Shown in pieces: positions 37,249 through 46,800 of a DNA stretch of 54,309 nt. Numbering within the stretch: position 1 is the first letter of the stretch; each line of letters starts with the position of its first letter. The position numbers and the translations under genes are program-made. The notes beneath the pieces are model-generated. The model was not told the origin of the DNA, did no database searches, and saw only the letters and a list, made by a program, of their open reading frames with translations. The stretch lies in contig VFZO01000013.1 of NCBI GenBank assembly GCA_016871155.1, positions 1-54,309 on the forward strand, read 5' to 3'. This DNA is from Acidobacteriota bacterium. GTDB lineage: Bacteria > Acidobacteriota > Terriglobia > Bryobacterales > Bryobacteraceae.

Positions 37249-38661
37249 CTACGCCAGCAGCTTTTTCACGACGTTGCCATGCACGTCGGTCAACCGGAAC
37301 CAGCGGCCCTGAAACTTGTAGGTCAGCCGCGTATGGTCGATGCCGAGCGCATGCAACAGCGTGGCTTGAATGTCGTGAATATGTACGGGATCGCTGACGA
37401 TGTTGTAGCTGTAGTCGTCGGTTTCGCCCATCGAAAACCCGGCTCTGAATCCACCGCCCGCCATCCACATGGCGAAGTTTCGCGGGTGGTGATCGCGCCC
37501 GTAGTCGGTGTCCGTAAGTGGCCCCTGGCAGTAGACGGTTCTCCCGAATTCGCCGCCCCAGACCACAATCGTGTCGTTCAGCAGCCCGCGCTGTTTCAAA
37601 TCCCTCACCAGCGCGGAAGCGGCCTGATCGCTGGCTTCGCACTGCAACTTCATGTCACGCGGCAGGTTGCGATGCTGATCCCAGCCCTTGTGATAGAGCT
37701 GCACGAATCGCACGCCGCGCTCCACCAATCGCCGGGCGAGCAGGCAGTTCGCCGCATAGGTTCCCGGTTTCTTGGCATCTTCTCCATACAACTGGAACGT
37801 CGAAGCCGGCTCTTTCGAAAAATCGGTCAGTTCGGGCACCGAGGCCTGCATCTTGTACGCCATTTCGTACTGCTGGATGCGGGTATCGATTTCCGGATCG
37901 TGATACGCGGCTTCGCGCATTCTATTGAGCGCGCCCACCGCGTCGAGCATTTCCCGCCGGTCGGTACGCGACACGCCGGGAGGGTCCGCAAGGTAGAGGA
38001 CCGGCTCCTTGCCGCCGCGAAGCCGGACGCCCTGATAGCGGGACGGCAGAAATCCGGCGCCCCACAGGCGCGAAAACAGCGGCTGATCCGCGTTAATACT
38101 TGCCTGCTGCGATAGCAACACAACGTAAGCCGGAAGGTCCTGCGATTCGCTTCCCAGTCCGTAGGAGACCCAGGCGCCCATGCTCGGCCGGCCCGGCTGC
38201 TGGCTGCCGCTTTGAATAAAGGTGATGGCCGGATCGTGGTTGATGGCGTCGGTGTGCACGGCCAGGCAGAGCGCCATCTCATCGGCGATTTTCTTGTGAT
38301 GGGGTATCGCGTCGCTCATCCAAACGCCGGCGCGGCCCGCCCGTTCGAATTTGAAAATCGACGGCGCCACGGGCAGCGTCTTCTGCCCGCTGGTCATCCC
38401 GGTGATTCGCTGCCCCATTCGCACGGACCCAGGCAGATCCACACCCGCGTGCTTGACCAACTGCGGCTTGTAGTCGAACAGATCCAATTGAGACGGACCG
38501 CCGGACTGGTGCAGCCAGATGACCCGCTTCGCCGTCGGTGTATGGTGGGTCGTCGCGCCGTTCATCAAGCTGGAGAGCGCGGCCAGCCCGATGGCCTTGG
38601 CGCCTTTCCCAAGCAGTTGCCGCCGCGTTTCCAATAGGTCCATTTCACGCGAAACATTCAT
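37249..38661 (-). CDS. Tat-exported DUF1501 protein (module 3)
   Basis: A 470-residue DUF1501 protein. ATG 38659-38661 is selected because it lies 5 bases after the PSD1 stop; the longer open frame upstream is antisense-like sequence inside PSD1. The leader has a twin-arginine core (ETRRQLLGKGAKAIGLAALS). Motifs are [65 protein letters not shown] and LGIDHTRLTYKFQGR. Two positions differ from modules 1 and 2: HKGWD for HRGWD, and RNF for RCF. This supports it being the more distant paralogue. Confidence 0.92.
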   Translation of the reverse strand: MNVSREMDLLETRRQLLGKGAKAIGLAALSSLMNGATTHHTPTAKRVIWLHQSGGPSQLDLFDYKPQLVKHAGVDLPGSVRMGQRITGMTSGQKTLPVAPSIFKFERAGRAGVWMSDAIPHHKKIADEMALCLAVHTDAINHDPAITFIQSGSQQPGRPSMGAWVSYGLGSESQDLPAYVVLLSQQASINADQPLFSRLWGAGFLPSRYQGVRLRGGKEPVLYLADPPGVSRTDRREMLDAVGALNRMREAAYHDPEIDTRIQQYEMAYKMQASVPELTDFSKEPASTFQLYGEDAKKPGTYAANCLLARRLVERGVRFVQLYHKGWDQHRNLPRDMKLQCEASDQAASALVRDLKQRGLLNDTIVVWGGEFGRTVYCQGPLTDTDYGRDHHPRNFAMWMAGGGFRAGFSMGETDDYSYNIVSDPVHIHDIQATLLHALGIDHTRLTYKFQGRWFRLTDVHGNVVKKLLA

Positions 38662-38666
38662 GGCAT

Positions 38667-41600
38667 CTACTCCTTGGTAATCACTTCGTCCAGGTTCAGC
38701 AGAACACTCGCCACGTTCGTCCACGCGGCCAGTTCGTGGACGGCCAGCGACGTGTCCACCGGGAACTTCCCGACACTCAACAGCGCTTTGGCCGCCGGGG
38801 CGTCGTTGCGGTACCGCTCCAGTTGGCGCGCGGCCAGTTGATTCAATACAACTGCTTCCGTCGACGAAGGGGCACGGCCGGTCACGCGCCGGAACGCGAA
38901 CGTGAGCCGGTCCGCGGCGCCGGCGGAGCGCAGCGTATTCTGCGCCAGAACGCGTGCAGCCTCCACAAACGCGGGATCGTTCATGAGCACCAGAGCCTGC
39001 AGCGGCGTGTTGGTCACGCTTCGCCGGGGCACGCACTTTTCGCGGTCCGGGGCGTCGAACGTGGTCAAGGGAGCGGGCGGCGCCGTGCGCTTCCAGAACC
39101 AGTACATGCCGCGGCGGTACAGATCGTCACCGGTGGACTCTTTATAGACCTGTGCCGAGAAGATCTCTCCGCGAGCGATCTCCTCCCAGATTCCTTCCGG
39201 CTGATACGGATAACTGCTGGGGCCGCCGATTTTTGCATTCAACAATCCGGCGGAGGCAAGCGCATTGTCACGCACCAGTTCCGCGGGAAGACGGAATCGC
39301 GACATACGCGCCAGCAACCGGTTTTCCGGGTCTCTCTCCACCAACCCGGGCGACGCCGCGCTGGTTTGCCGGTAGGTGGCCGAGGTGACGATCATTCGGT
39401 GGAGCGCCTTTACGTCCCACTTCGCCGAAAACTCGGCCGCTAGCCAATCCAGCAGTTCCGGGTGGCTGGGCGGCTCACCTTGGGTGCCGAAGTTCTCGCT
39501 CGACTTCACCAGGCCGATGCCGAATAGATTCTGCCAGAACCGGTTCACGGCGACGCGCGCCGTCAATGGGTGCTTCGGGTCCACCAGCCAGCGCGCCAGC
39601 GCCAGGCGGTCCACGCTTCCTTGCGCGCCGAGTGGCGGCAGCACGCCCGGAGTCGCCGGGCCCACCTTTTCCCCTTTGTTCCGATAGTCGCCCCGGGCCA
39701 GCATGAAGGTCTCGCGCGGCTTGTCCAGATCCGCCATCACCATCGTGTTGGCGATCTCATCGTTCAAGGCCGCCTGCTCCGCTTTCAGCTTCCGAAGTTC
39801 AGCCGCCGCCGCGCGCAGTTCCACGGGCGCCGCTTCGCTTAGGTAGTAGTCCCGCAACCGCGCCGTCAGTTCCCTAGGCCGCGCCTTCACCGGAATGTCG
39901 ACCATGTGCGAGAGGCGATGATGCGTGGCCAGATGATAGGCCTCGTCACTCTGCAGAGCCCGCGAATACAGGCGCAGGTCCGCGATCCGGCCGCGGAATC
40001 CATGCCGATCGGAGCCGGCCGCCTGACCGATGGCGAATGCGGAGACCGCCGGCAGTGGCGCCGACTCCTCTCGCACCACAGCGGCCGCGGCGCCGTTCAC
40101 GCGGATCGTCGCACCGCCCTCCGGCGTGTGGGAAATCGTGACGTGGTACTGCTCTCCCTGCACTAGACGGCTGGCGGTTCGAAGGTGGCCCTTCGCCGTC
40201 GCCACGTGCAGATGGGCTCCCCGGCGTAGATGGGGCAAAGGCTCCGATGCGTCCCACCACACGTCCAGGCCCGGAGCCTGGAACACTGTTTGCGGTTCAT
40301 GATGTCCCTGCACCAGCCATGCCGCTATGGAATACGTTTCGCTCCAGCGAGGATCGAAGAACGTGACGTGGGAGGGAGCCGTGAAAACAGTGGCGCGGCC
40401 CACACTCGTCAGTGCCTCGCTCAACTCGCCGCGATGCAACTGGCCGTGCCGGTAGCCGCCGCTGTGTTCGTGGACGGTACCATCCATCTCATAGTGCGCC
40501 ACGAGCCCCGTTTTCACGGCCGGCAACGAGCTGAACACGCGTGGCACGCCCTTTTCAAACGCCTCCACCAACGGCTTCACCTTCTCATCCGCCGTCGTCT
40601 CCTCCAGCCCGCGGATGCGCAAATTCAGAAAATCTTCCCGGCGCTTCTGTTCCGGTGTGTGCAAGCGCAAAACCGGATCCGCATTGCCGTCCCTGCCATC
40701 CAGCCCCTTTTCCTTGACGCCATTGAAGAACGCGAAGAAGCTGTAGAAATCCTTCTGTTTGATCGGGTCGTACTTGTGGTCGTGGCAGCGGGCGCAGCCC
40801 ATCGTCATCGCCATCCAGACAGTCGCCGTGGTTTCGGCGCGGTCCGCCACGTACTCAATCAAATACTCTTCCGGAATCGCCCCGCCCTCGTAGTTGATCA
40901 TGTGATTGCGATTGAATCCGCTGGCGATTTTCTGTTCCACCGTCGCGTTCGGCAGCAGGTCGCCGGCCAGTTGTTCGATAGTGAAGCGGTCGAAGGGCAT
41001 GTTCTTGTTGAACGCGGCAATCAGCCAATCCCGCCACGGCCACATGTCGCGATGAGAGTCGATGTGAAAACCATGCGTGTCGGCGTAACGCGCAAGATCC
41101 AACCAATGCAAAGCCAACTTTTCGCCATAGTGGGGCGAGGCCAAGAGGCGGTCTACCTGCTTCTCGTAGGCATCGGCCGACCTATCCCGTAGAAAGGCAT
41201 CCACCTCCGCCGGCGTTGGCGGAAGGCCGGTCAGGTCGAGAGCAAGGCGGCGGAGGAGCGTAACACGGCCGGCTTCTTCGGATGGCTTCAGGCCTTCCTT
41301 TTCAAGCCGCGCCAGAACAAAATTGTCGATCCCGTTCCGAGCCCATTTGTTTTTCGAGACGGGCAGGGGAGGACGCACAGGCGCCTCATACGCCCAATGC
41401 AGTTTGAACTCGGCGCCCTCGGCAACCCAGCGGCGCAGCAGCTCGACTTGCGCGGCGTTCAGTACTTTGCCCGTCGCGCGCGGCGGCATCCGCAAGTTCA
41501 CGTTAGCGTGAGTCAGGCGGGGCACAATTTTCGGGAGAGCCGCCTGGACGCCCTCACGGGTGTCCAGGCGCAGCCCCGCCATTCGCGTCGAATCGTCCGG

Positions 41601-41717
41601 CCCGTGACAGGCAAAACAGTTGTCGGAGAGCAGCGGCCGGACGTCTCGATTGAAATCGACTTTGGAATCGGCGGCGTACGCCGCCATGGTGAGGAGGCTT
41701 AGAACGCGAATCGGCAC
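38667..41717 (-). CDS. PSD1/DUF1549/DUF1553 cytochrome-domain protein (module 3)
   Basis: A 1016-residue exported protein with a short signal peptide (MPIRVLSLLTMAAYA). Heme motif C-F-A-C-H is at 34-38 and the second, C-A-R-C-H, near 307 (MGCARCHDHKYDPIKQKDF). A LamG-like region lies at about 420-600 and DUF1553 at the C-terminus (NRFWQNLFGIGLVKSSENFG ... NTPLQALVLMND). It is more diverged than modules 1 and 2, for example HGFHIDSHRDMWPW where they have NGYQ...MWRW. It begins 18 bases after an S41 peptidase and ends 5 bases before DUF1501, so the three form an operon. Confidence 0.92.
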   Translation of the reverse strand: MPIRVLSLLTMAAYAADSKVDFNRDVRPLLSDNCFACHGPDDSTRMAGLRLDTREGVQAALPKIVPRLTHANVNLRMPPRATGKVLNAAQVELLRRWVAEGAEFKLHWAYEAPVRPPLPVSKNKWARNGIDNFVLARLEKEGLKPSEEAGRVTLLRRLALDLTGLPPTPAEVDAFLRDRSADAYEKQVDRLLASPHYGEKLALHWLDLARYADTHGFHIDSHRDMWPWRDWLIAAFNKNMPFDRFTIEQLAGDLLPNATVEQKIASGFNRNHMINYEGGAIPEEYLIEYVADRAETTATVWMAMTMGCARCHDHKYDPIKQKDFYSFFAFFNGVKEKGLDGRDGNADPVLRLHTPEQKRREDFLNLRIRGLEETTADEKVKPLVEAFEKGVPRVFSSLPAVKTGLVAHYEMDGTVHEHSGGYRHGQLHRGELSEALTSVGRATVFTAPSHVTFFDPRWSETYSIAAWLVQGHHEPQTVFQAPGLDVWWDASEPLPHLRRGAHLHVATAKGHLRTASRLVQGEQYHVTISHTPEGGATIRVNGAAAAVVREESAPLPAVSAFAIGQAAGSDRHGFRGRIADLRLYSRALQSDEAYHLATHHRLSHMVDIPVKARPRELTARLRDYYLSEAAPVELRAAAAELRKLKAEQAALNDEIANTMVMADLDKPRETFMLARGDYRNKGEKVGPATPGVLPPLGAQGSVDRLALARWLVDPKHPLTARVAVNRFWQNLFGIGLVKSSENFGTQGEPPSHPELLDWLAAEFSAKWDVKALHRMIVTSATYRQTSAASPGLVERDPENRLLARMSRFRLPAELVRDNALASAGLLNAKIGGPSSYPYQPEGIWEEIARGEIFSAQVYKESTGDDLYRRGMYWFWKRTAPPAPLTTFDAPDREKCVPRRSVTNTPLQALVLMNDPAFVEAARVLAQNTLRSAGAADRLTFAFRRVTGRAPSSTEAVVLNQLAARQLERYRNDAPAAKALLSVGKFPVDTSLAVHELAAWTNVASVLLNLDEVITKE

Positions 41718-41735
41718 GCTCCTATTTCATCACGG

Positions 41736-43502
41736 TTAGGGCGCGGTCTTGGCGATCTCGGTCAGCAAAACATTGGTCACGGCGTCCATGTACGGACGTC
41801 CCCGCGCCATCAGATTCTCGCGGGTCATATAGTTCACTTCCACGTCGGGAAGAATGCCGATGTTCTCGATGTACGGCGCTACGGGCAGGTTTGGCGCTTG
41901 GATCGGCCGCGCGCGGATCACCAGGCTGTTGGTCGCTGAAGTAAAACTCTCCGAATAGGTGCCGTACGACCAACCGGTGACGGAGCCGCCTGCACCGGCC
42001 GTACGCATGCCGACAATCGGTCCGCGTTTGGCGTCCTGCATCATGCCAGGGAAGATATCGCCGAACGAAATGGAGAGTTCGTCGACAAGAACGATGAGCG
42101 GCTTATCGTAAGCGGCCAAAGTTCCATCGGGACCGCGAAGCGGTTCGAACATGGAACCCGGCGCTGGAAACGACTCGGATGACGTGCCGCACACGGCAAT
42201 GGGACCGGTCATCGCCCGGTTTTCCTTCGCCGACGCTTGGAGCTCAGTCAGGAAGCTTTCGTAGATATTGATGACCCACTGCTCGGCCCGCTGCGCCCGC
42301 GCGAGGCGGAGCGAGTTCGATACTTGCGCAATCAGCTGGAGAGTCGGGCGCAAGTGCTCGGTGAACGCATAGAACGGCTGCGTCATCAGCCGTTGCGCGT
42401 AGTCGATGCCAATGCAGCCGCCGCCGGTATTCCGCGAGATGTCGACGATCAAGCCGTCGGTGTTCGCTTTGAAGAACGCGATTTCGGCGTCAAGTTCGCG
42501 CAACGCGAGGAACCCGGACCCGGGCGCGAAATTCGGAATCCGGAGAAGTCCGACTCTCTTCCCCGACGCCATAAACGTACCCGTGAAGAAGGTGTCGGCC
42601 GCCGACTGACCCCGCCGAATGGCAAATCCCGCTGGTGGATTGTAGTAGGGGGCGCGGCTACCCCAGCCAAGGATGTACCCGCGTGTGGTTTGGCCACCCT
42701 CCCCGTCATCGATTACACGCTGATTAATGTCGCGAATCACATCCGAGTCGTACTTCCAATTCCGAAGCTCGTTCAGAGTTTCCATGTAGTCGAGCCCGGC
42801 GGCCGTACGGTTCGACGCCGAGGCGAACGAGGGCGACGGCACGGGCGGAACGCTGAGGATGGGTGCGCCCGTCTTCAACCAGGTAAGCCGGAAGGTCTCG
42901 ACGGTTCCCGTCGAGGCCCGGCGAATGGCAACATCGGACTGATCCGGAAGCTCCACGGCCCGTGGAAACCGGGACTGGGATCGAAATACCAACGCGTCCG
43001 CCGCCATGCGCCGTGCGCCCAGCGCGTTGCCGTATCCGGTCAGGCGGGTCAATCCGGCTAGAATCGTTTCCGCCGCTTGCCCATCGATCGAAACAAGCTC
43101 GTCGCCGATCTCGAACGGAAACTGGGCGGCTGGATAGCGCGTCCGATTAATGCTCTCGATCAGAGGCTTGCCGTCGTACAGGTCAACGAACAGCCCAAGA
43201 TCGGCGGCGAATAAGCTACGCATCGAGTGGCTCGAGTGACCGTCCTGTAGACTGGCGACAAATTCCGCGCAGATCTCGAAAAACTCCAAATCGCTCTTGG
43301 AGGCCCGCACTCGGTCCATCCAGGGCCGCAACTCAAAAATGTTGACACCCAACGCCTGGATCTTCCAATTCGCCGGACCATAGCGTTTCGCGTAGACGCC
43401 GGCGAGCGCCTGAAACTCAAATACCTTCTGCTCTTGCGTCAATTGCGCGGCCAATGGCACGGCAGCCAAGGTGGCGGCAAGTACTCCAACAAGAATCCGC
43501 AT
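41736..43502 (-). CDS. Exported S41-family (C-terminal processing type) peptidase
   Basis: A 588-residue secreted protein with a signal peptide (MRILVGVLAATLAAVPLAAQ) and an AAGGAG ribosome-binding site 8 bases before the ATG. An N-terminal helical region ends in LQDGHSSHS, typical of S41 peptidases. A PDZ-like segment lies at about 125-150 (FEIGDELVSIDGQ). The peptidase core has IVDISRNTGGG (about 353-364) and VLVDELSISFGDIF (about 466-480), where the catalytic Ser is expected; it reads SISFGD rather than the usual SASAGE. GAGGSVTGW follows. It diverges from receptor D. Whether the altered active-site region retains activity is uncertain. Confidence 0.82.
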   Translation of the reverse strand: MRILVGVLAATLAAVPLAAQLTQEQKVFEFQALAGVYAKRYGPANWKIQALGVNIFELRPWMDRVRASKSDLEFFEICAEFVASLQDGHSSHSMRSLFAADLGLFVDLYDGKPLIESINRTRYPAAQFPFEIGDELVSIDGQAAETILAGLTRLTGYGNALGARRMAADALVFRSQSRFPRAVELPDQSDVAIRRASTGTVETFRLTWLKTGAPILSVPPVPSPSFASASNRTAAGLDYMETLNELRNWKYDSDVIRDINQRVIDDGEGGQTTRGYILGWGSRAPYYNPPAGFAIRRGQSAADTFFTGTFMASGKRVGLLRIPNFAPGSGFLALRELDAEIAFFKANTDGLIVDISRNTGGGCIGIDYAQRLMTQPFYAFTEHLRPTLQLIAQVSNSLRLARAQRAEQWVINIYESFLTELQASAKENRAMTGPIAVCGTSSESFPAPGSMFEPLRGPDGTLAAYDKPLIVLVDELSISFGDIFPGMMQDAKRGPIVGMRTAGAGGSVTGWSYGTYSESFTSATNSLVIRARPIQAPNLPVAPYIENIGILPDVEVNYMTRENLMARGRPYMDAVTNVLLTEIAKTAP

Positions 43503-43837
43503 CGGAATTCTCCTTACTCTTGAATATGTTACTGACTACATGCAGCGTCCTGCATGGTAGCATTCTGGCCGATGCATTTGGAGTCGAGGCCCGATGGGTG
43601 CGGCGGGATCGAGGCACTGCGGGCGGGATGAAGTACCGCCGGAAGAGGGGTCGAGAGAACGGCTGGAAACAGGCCTGTCGCCGGTTTTGGTTTTTGTACG
43701 ATGGTCCGAACAAGCCATCCGCAACCACCGGCCCGCGCAGGGAAGGAGGCATTCCGATCGGCTTCGGCGCGGGAGTAAAGCACCGGATGTATGCTGGTGG
43801 AGTCCGCGAGACCCAGAATGGAAAGCCGGTTCAAACC
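43503..43837. promoter_or_regulatory. Divergent intergenic region between S41 peptidase and receptor D, with an inverted repeat
   Basis: This 335-bp stretch separates two divergent starts. It contains a perfect inverted repeat CATGCAG-CGTC-CTGCATG at 43539-43556, 37 bases upstream of the peptidase start, a good position for an operator. The rest stays open in the receptor frame, but it lacks a signal peptide or a better ribosome-binding site, so I treat it as non-coding. No RNA gene is seen. Confidence 0.45.
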
Positions 43838-46800
43838 GTGAAGCGCTTCGTTCTTGCTTTGGCTCATTTCTCCTCCTTCGTGCTGGCGCAGGCGGAGTCC
43901 GCCCGCCTGAATGGCGTGGTGACCGATCCGTCGGGGGCTCGCGTGGCCGGCGCCCGCGTCGAGTTCGTGCACGTGGGCACGGGCGCCCGCGCATCGGTGA
44001 CGGCCGATGCCGAAGGCCGCTACCGTTCACTGCCGCTGCGGACCGGCGAGTACCGGGTGGAGGCGCAGGCGGACGGCTTCAAGCGTGCGGTCCGGGGGGG
44101 CGTTGTTCTCGAGATCCAGCAGACGGCGCAACTCGATCTGACGCTCGAGTTGGGCGCCACCAGCGAGTCAGTGGACGTCACGGCCGACGCCCCGCTGCTC
44201 GCCACCGCCGACGCGACGCAGGGCCAGGTGATCAACAACAAGCGAATTGTCGACATGCCGCTGAACGGACGCAACTATGTCCAGCTCGCGCTGCTGTCGG
44301 TGGGCGCCGTGGAGACGGCGAACGGCGCGCGCTTCAGTACGTTCAGCGCGGCCGGACAACGCGCGCCGCAGAACAACTTCATGCTGGACGGCATCGACAA
44401 CAACAACGTGCAACTCGCCGCGCAGGGCCGCCAGGCCGAAACCGTGCAGCCATCGGTCGACGCCATTCAGGAGTTCAAGATCTCCACCAACTCCTTTTCC
44501 GCGGAATATGGCCGGGCGACCGGCGCGGTCGTGAATGCCAGCATCAAATCGGGATCGAACACGTTCCACGGCACCGCCTTCGAGTTCCTTCGGAACGAAA
44601 AGCTCGACGCCAAGAACTTCTTCGACTCGCCCACCGCGAAGCGCCCGCCATTCAAGCGCAACCAGTACGGCTTTTCGTTCGGCGGCCCGGTAATCCGCAA
44701 CGAGACGTTCTTCTTTGGTGACTACGAATGGACTGACATACGCGAGTCGCGCACGGCGAACAACACGATTCCCACGATCCGCATGCGGGCGGGTGACTTC
44801 GGCGAATTTCGCAACCAGGTCCACGATCCGTCCACCTATAGCGCCGCGACGCGCACCCGCGCGCCCTTTCCCGGCAACCGCATTCCAGCGAGCCGCCTCG
44901 ATCGTGCCGCCCGGCAGGCCATCGGCTGGTATCCGGCGCCCCAAACCGAGGGCCTGACGCAGAATTACCTGGCGAACCCGCCCAACATCGCCGACGTTGG
45001 CCGCGGGGATATCCGGGTGGATCAGACCATCGGCGCCACCGACACGATCTACTTTCGCTACAGCCGCCAAGGTCTCTCGGAACCGTCGTCGCCCAGTCTG
45101 CCGCCGCCCGCGTTCGGCTCCGACTCTACCGACTTCCGGAACGCCGGCACCAACATGGGTTTGGTGTGGAGCCACGGCTGGTCGCCAAGGATGCTGACCA
45201 CCTCGCGGCTCGGCTGGAACCGGCTCTTCACCGACGAGCAACCGGCCACCACGACGAACGCCAACGCGGAACTCGGCCTGCGCGGCGTCGACACGGTGAC
45301 GCCCGGCGCGCCCCGCTTTAATATCTCCGACGTCACTGGCCTTGGCATTGGCGCAAATCTTCCGAACCTGAACGATTCACAGACGCGCCAATTCGTAAGC
45401 GACACTTCCTTCGCCGGCGGCGCTCATAGCTTCAAGTTCGGGGCCAATCTCTCCTGGCTTCAGGCTTTCATCACGAACCCGAAGGAGGGCCTTGGGGTCT
45501 TTGCCTTCAACGGCAATTTCACCCGCAATCCACTCAACAACACCGGAGGCAATCCCACCGCCGACTTCCTTCTGGGCCTCGCCTTCCAGACCGACATCGC
45601 CAACCCGGTCTACTCCAATCTGCGGAGTCCGTTCCGCCACTTCTACGCGCAGGACGAATGGCGCGTCTCGTCGAAGCTTTCGCTGTCGCTCGGTGTGCGC
45701 TATGAGTTCAATGGCAACTGGGTGGAGACGCGCAACATGCTATCGAACTACGATATCGACGTGCCGGGCGCCTTGAAGCCGCTGGTGGTGGCCGCCAAAG
45801 GCTCGCGGGCGGCGCGCGCGCTGATCCGCGACGACAAGAACAACTTAGCGCCGCGATTCGGTTTTTCGTACTCGGCCGGGACTCGCACCGTGGTCCGCGG
45901 GGCATTCGGACTCTTCACTGGGAATTATGAAGGCACTGGCGGCGGGCGTTTTATGCTGGGCAATCCGCCGAACACCATTAGCGTGCGCCTTCTGACGGAT
46001 TCGATCACACCGGCGTTCGTGCTGCAAGACGGCGTGCCCGCCGGATCGCTCGATCCGCGCAACGTCACCAACCTGCGGCTGTCGTCATTTCAGACGGATC
46101 CGAAATGGCCGATGGCCATGCAGTGGAACCTGAACGTGCAGCGCCAGTTTGGCAAGGATCTGGTATGGGAGACGGGTTACTATGCCGCGAAATCCACGCA
46201 CCTGCCGACACGCTGGAACGCCAACTACGCTCTGCCCGGCGCCGGCAACATTAACGCGCGCCGGCGCTTCGGATCCGTGGTCTACCCGGGAAGCGATCTG
46301 GTGGTGCGGCCGCTCACCATCGTCGACCGGCACGACTGGTTCGGCAATTCGCAGTTCCACTCGCTGCAGACCAGGCTCGAGAAGCGCTTCTCCTCCGGAC
46401 TGGGTTTCCTGGCGGGCTACACGTTTTCGAAGACGATCGGCGATACAGGCGGCTTCTCGGGCGCGGGCTCGCCGCCCGGCTCGCCGCAGGGCTTCCAGAA
46501 TCCGTTGAACCGGCGTCTGGAGAAGTCGCTCGACGACCAGCATCTGACGCATCGTTTCGTCGCCAGCTATCAATACGAGCTGCCTTTCGGCAAGGGGCAG
46601 CGGGCCGGCGGTGCCATGGAGGGACTGGCCGGCGCCGTACTCGGCGGCTGGTCGGTGGGCGGGATCACAACGCTCGCGTCCGGTCAGCCGCAAGGCCTCA
46701 CCGTGCGCGGCGACAACGCGAACACGGGCGATCCGAACCGCCCGAACTTAATCGGCGACTGGCGGCTGGACCGTTCGTCGCGCACGCTGGATCGCTTCTT

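Noticed and set aside
38662-39036. N-terminal extension of DUF1501 module 3 into the PSD1 gene
   Set aside because: The extra ~125 residues are out-of-frame PSD1 sequence; the ATG at 38661 directly follows the PSD1 stop and begins a Tat signal.
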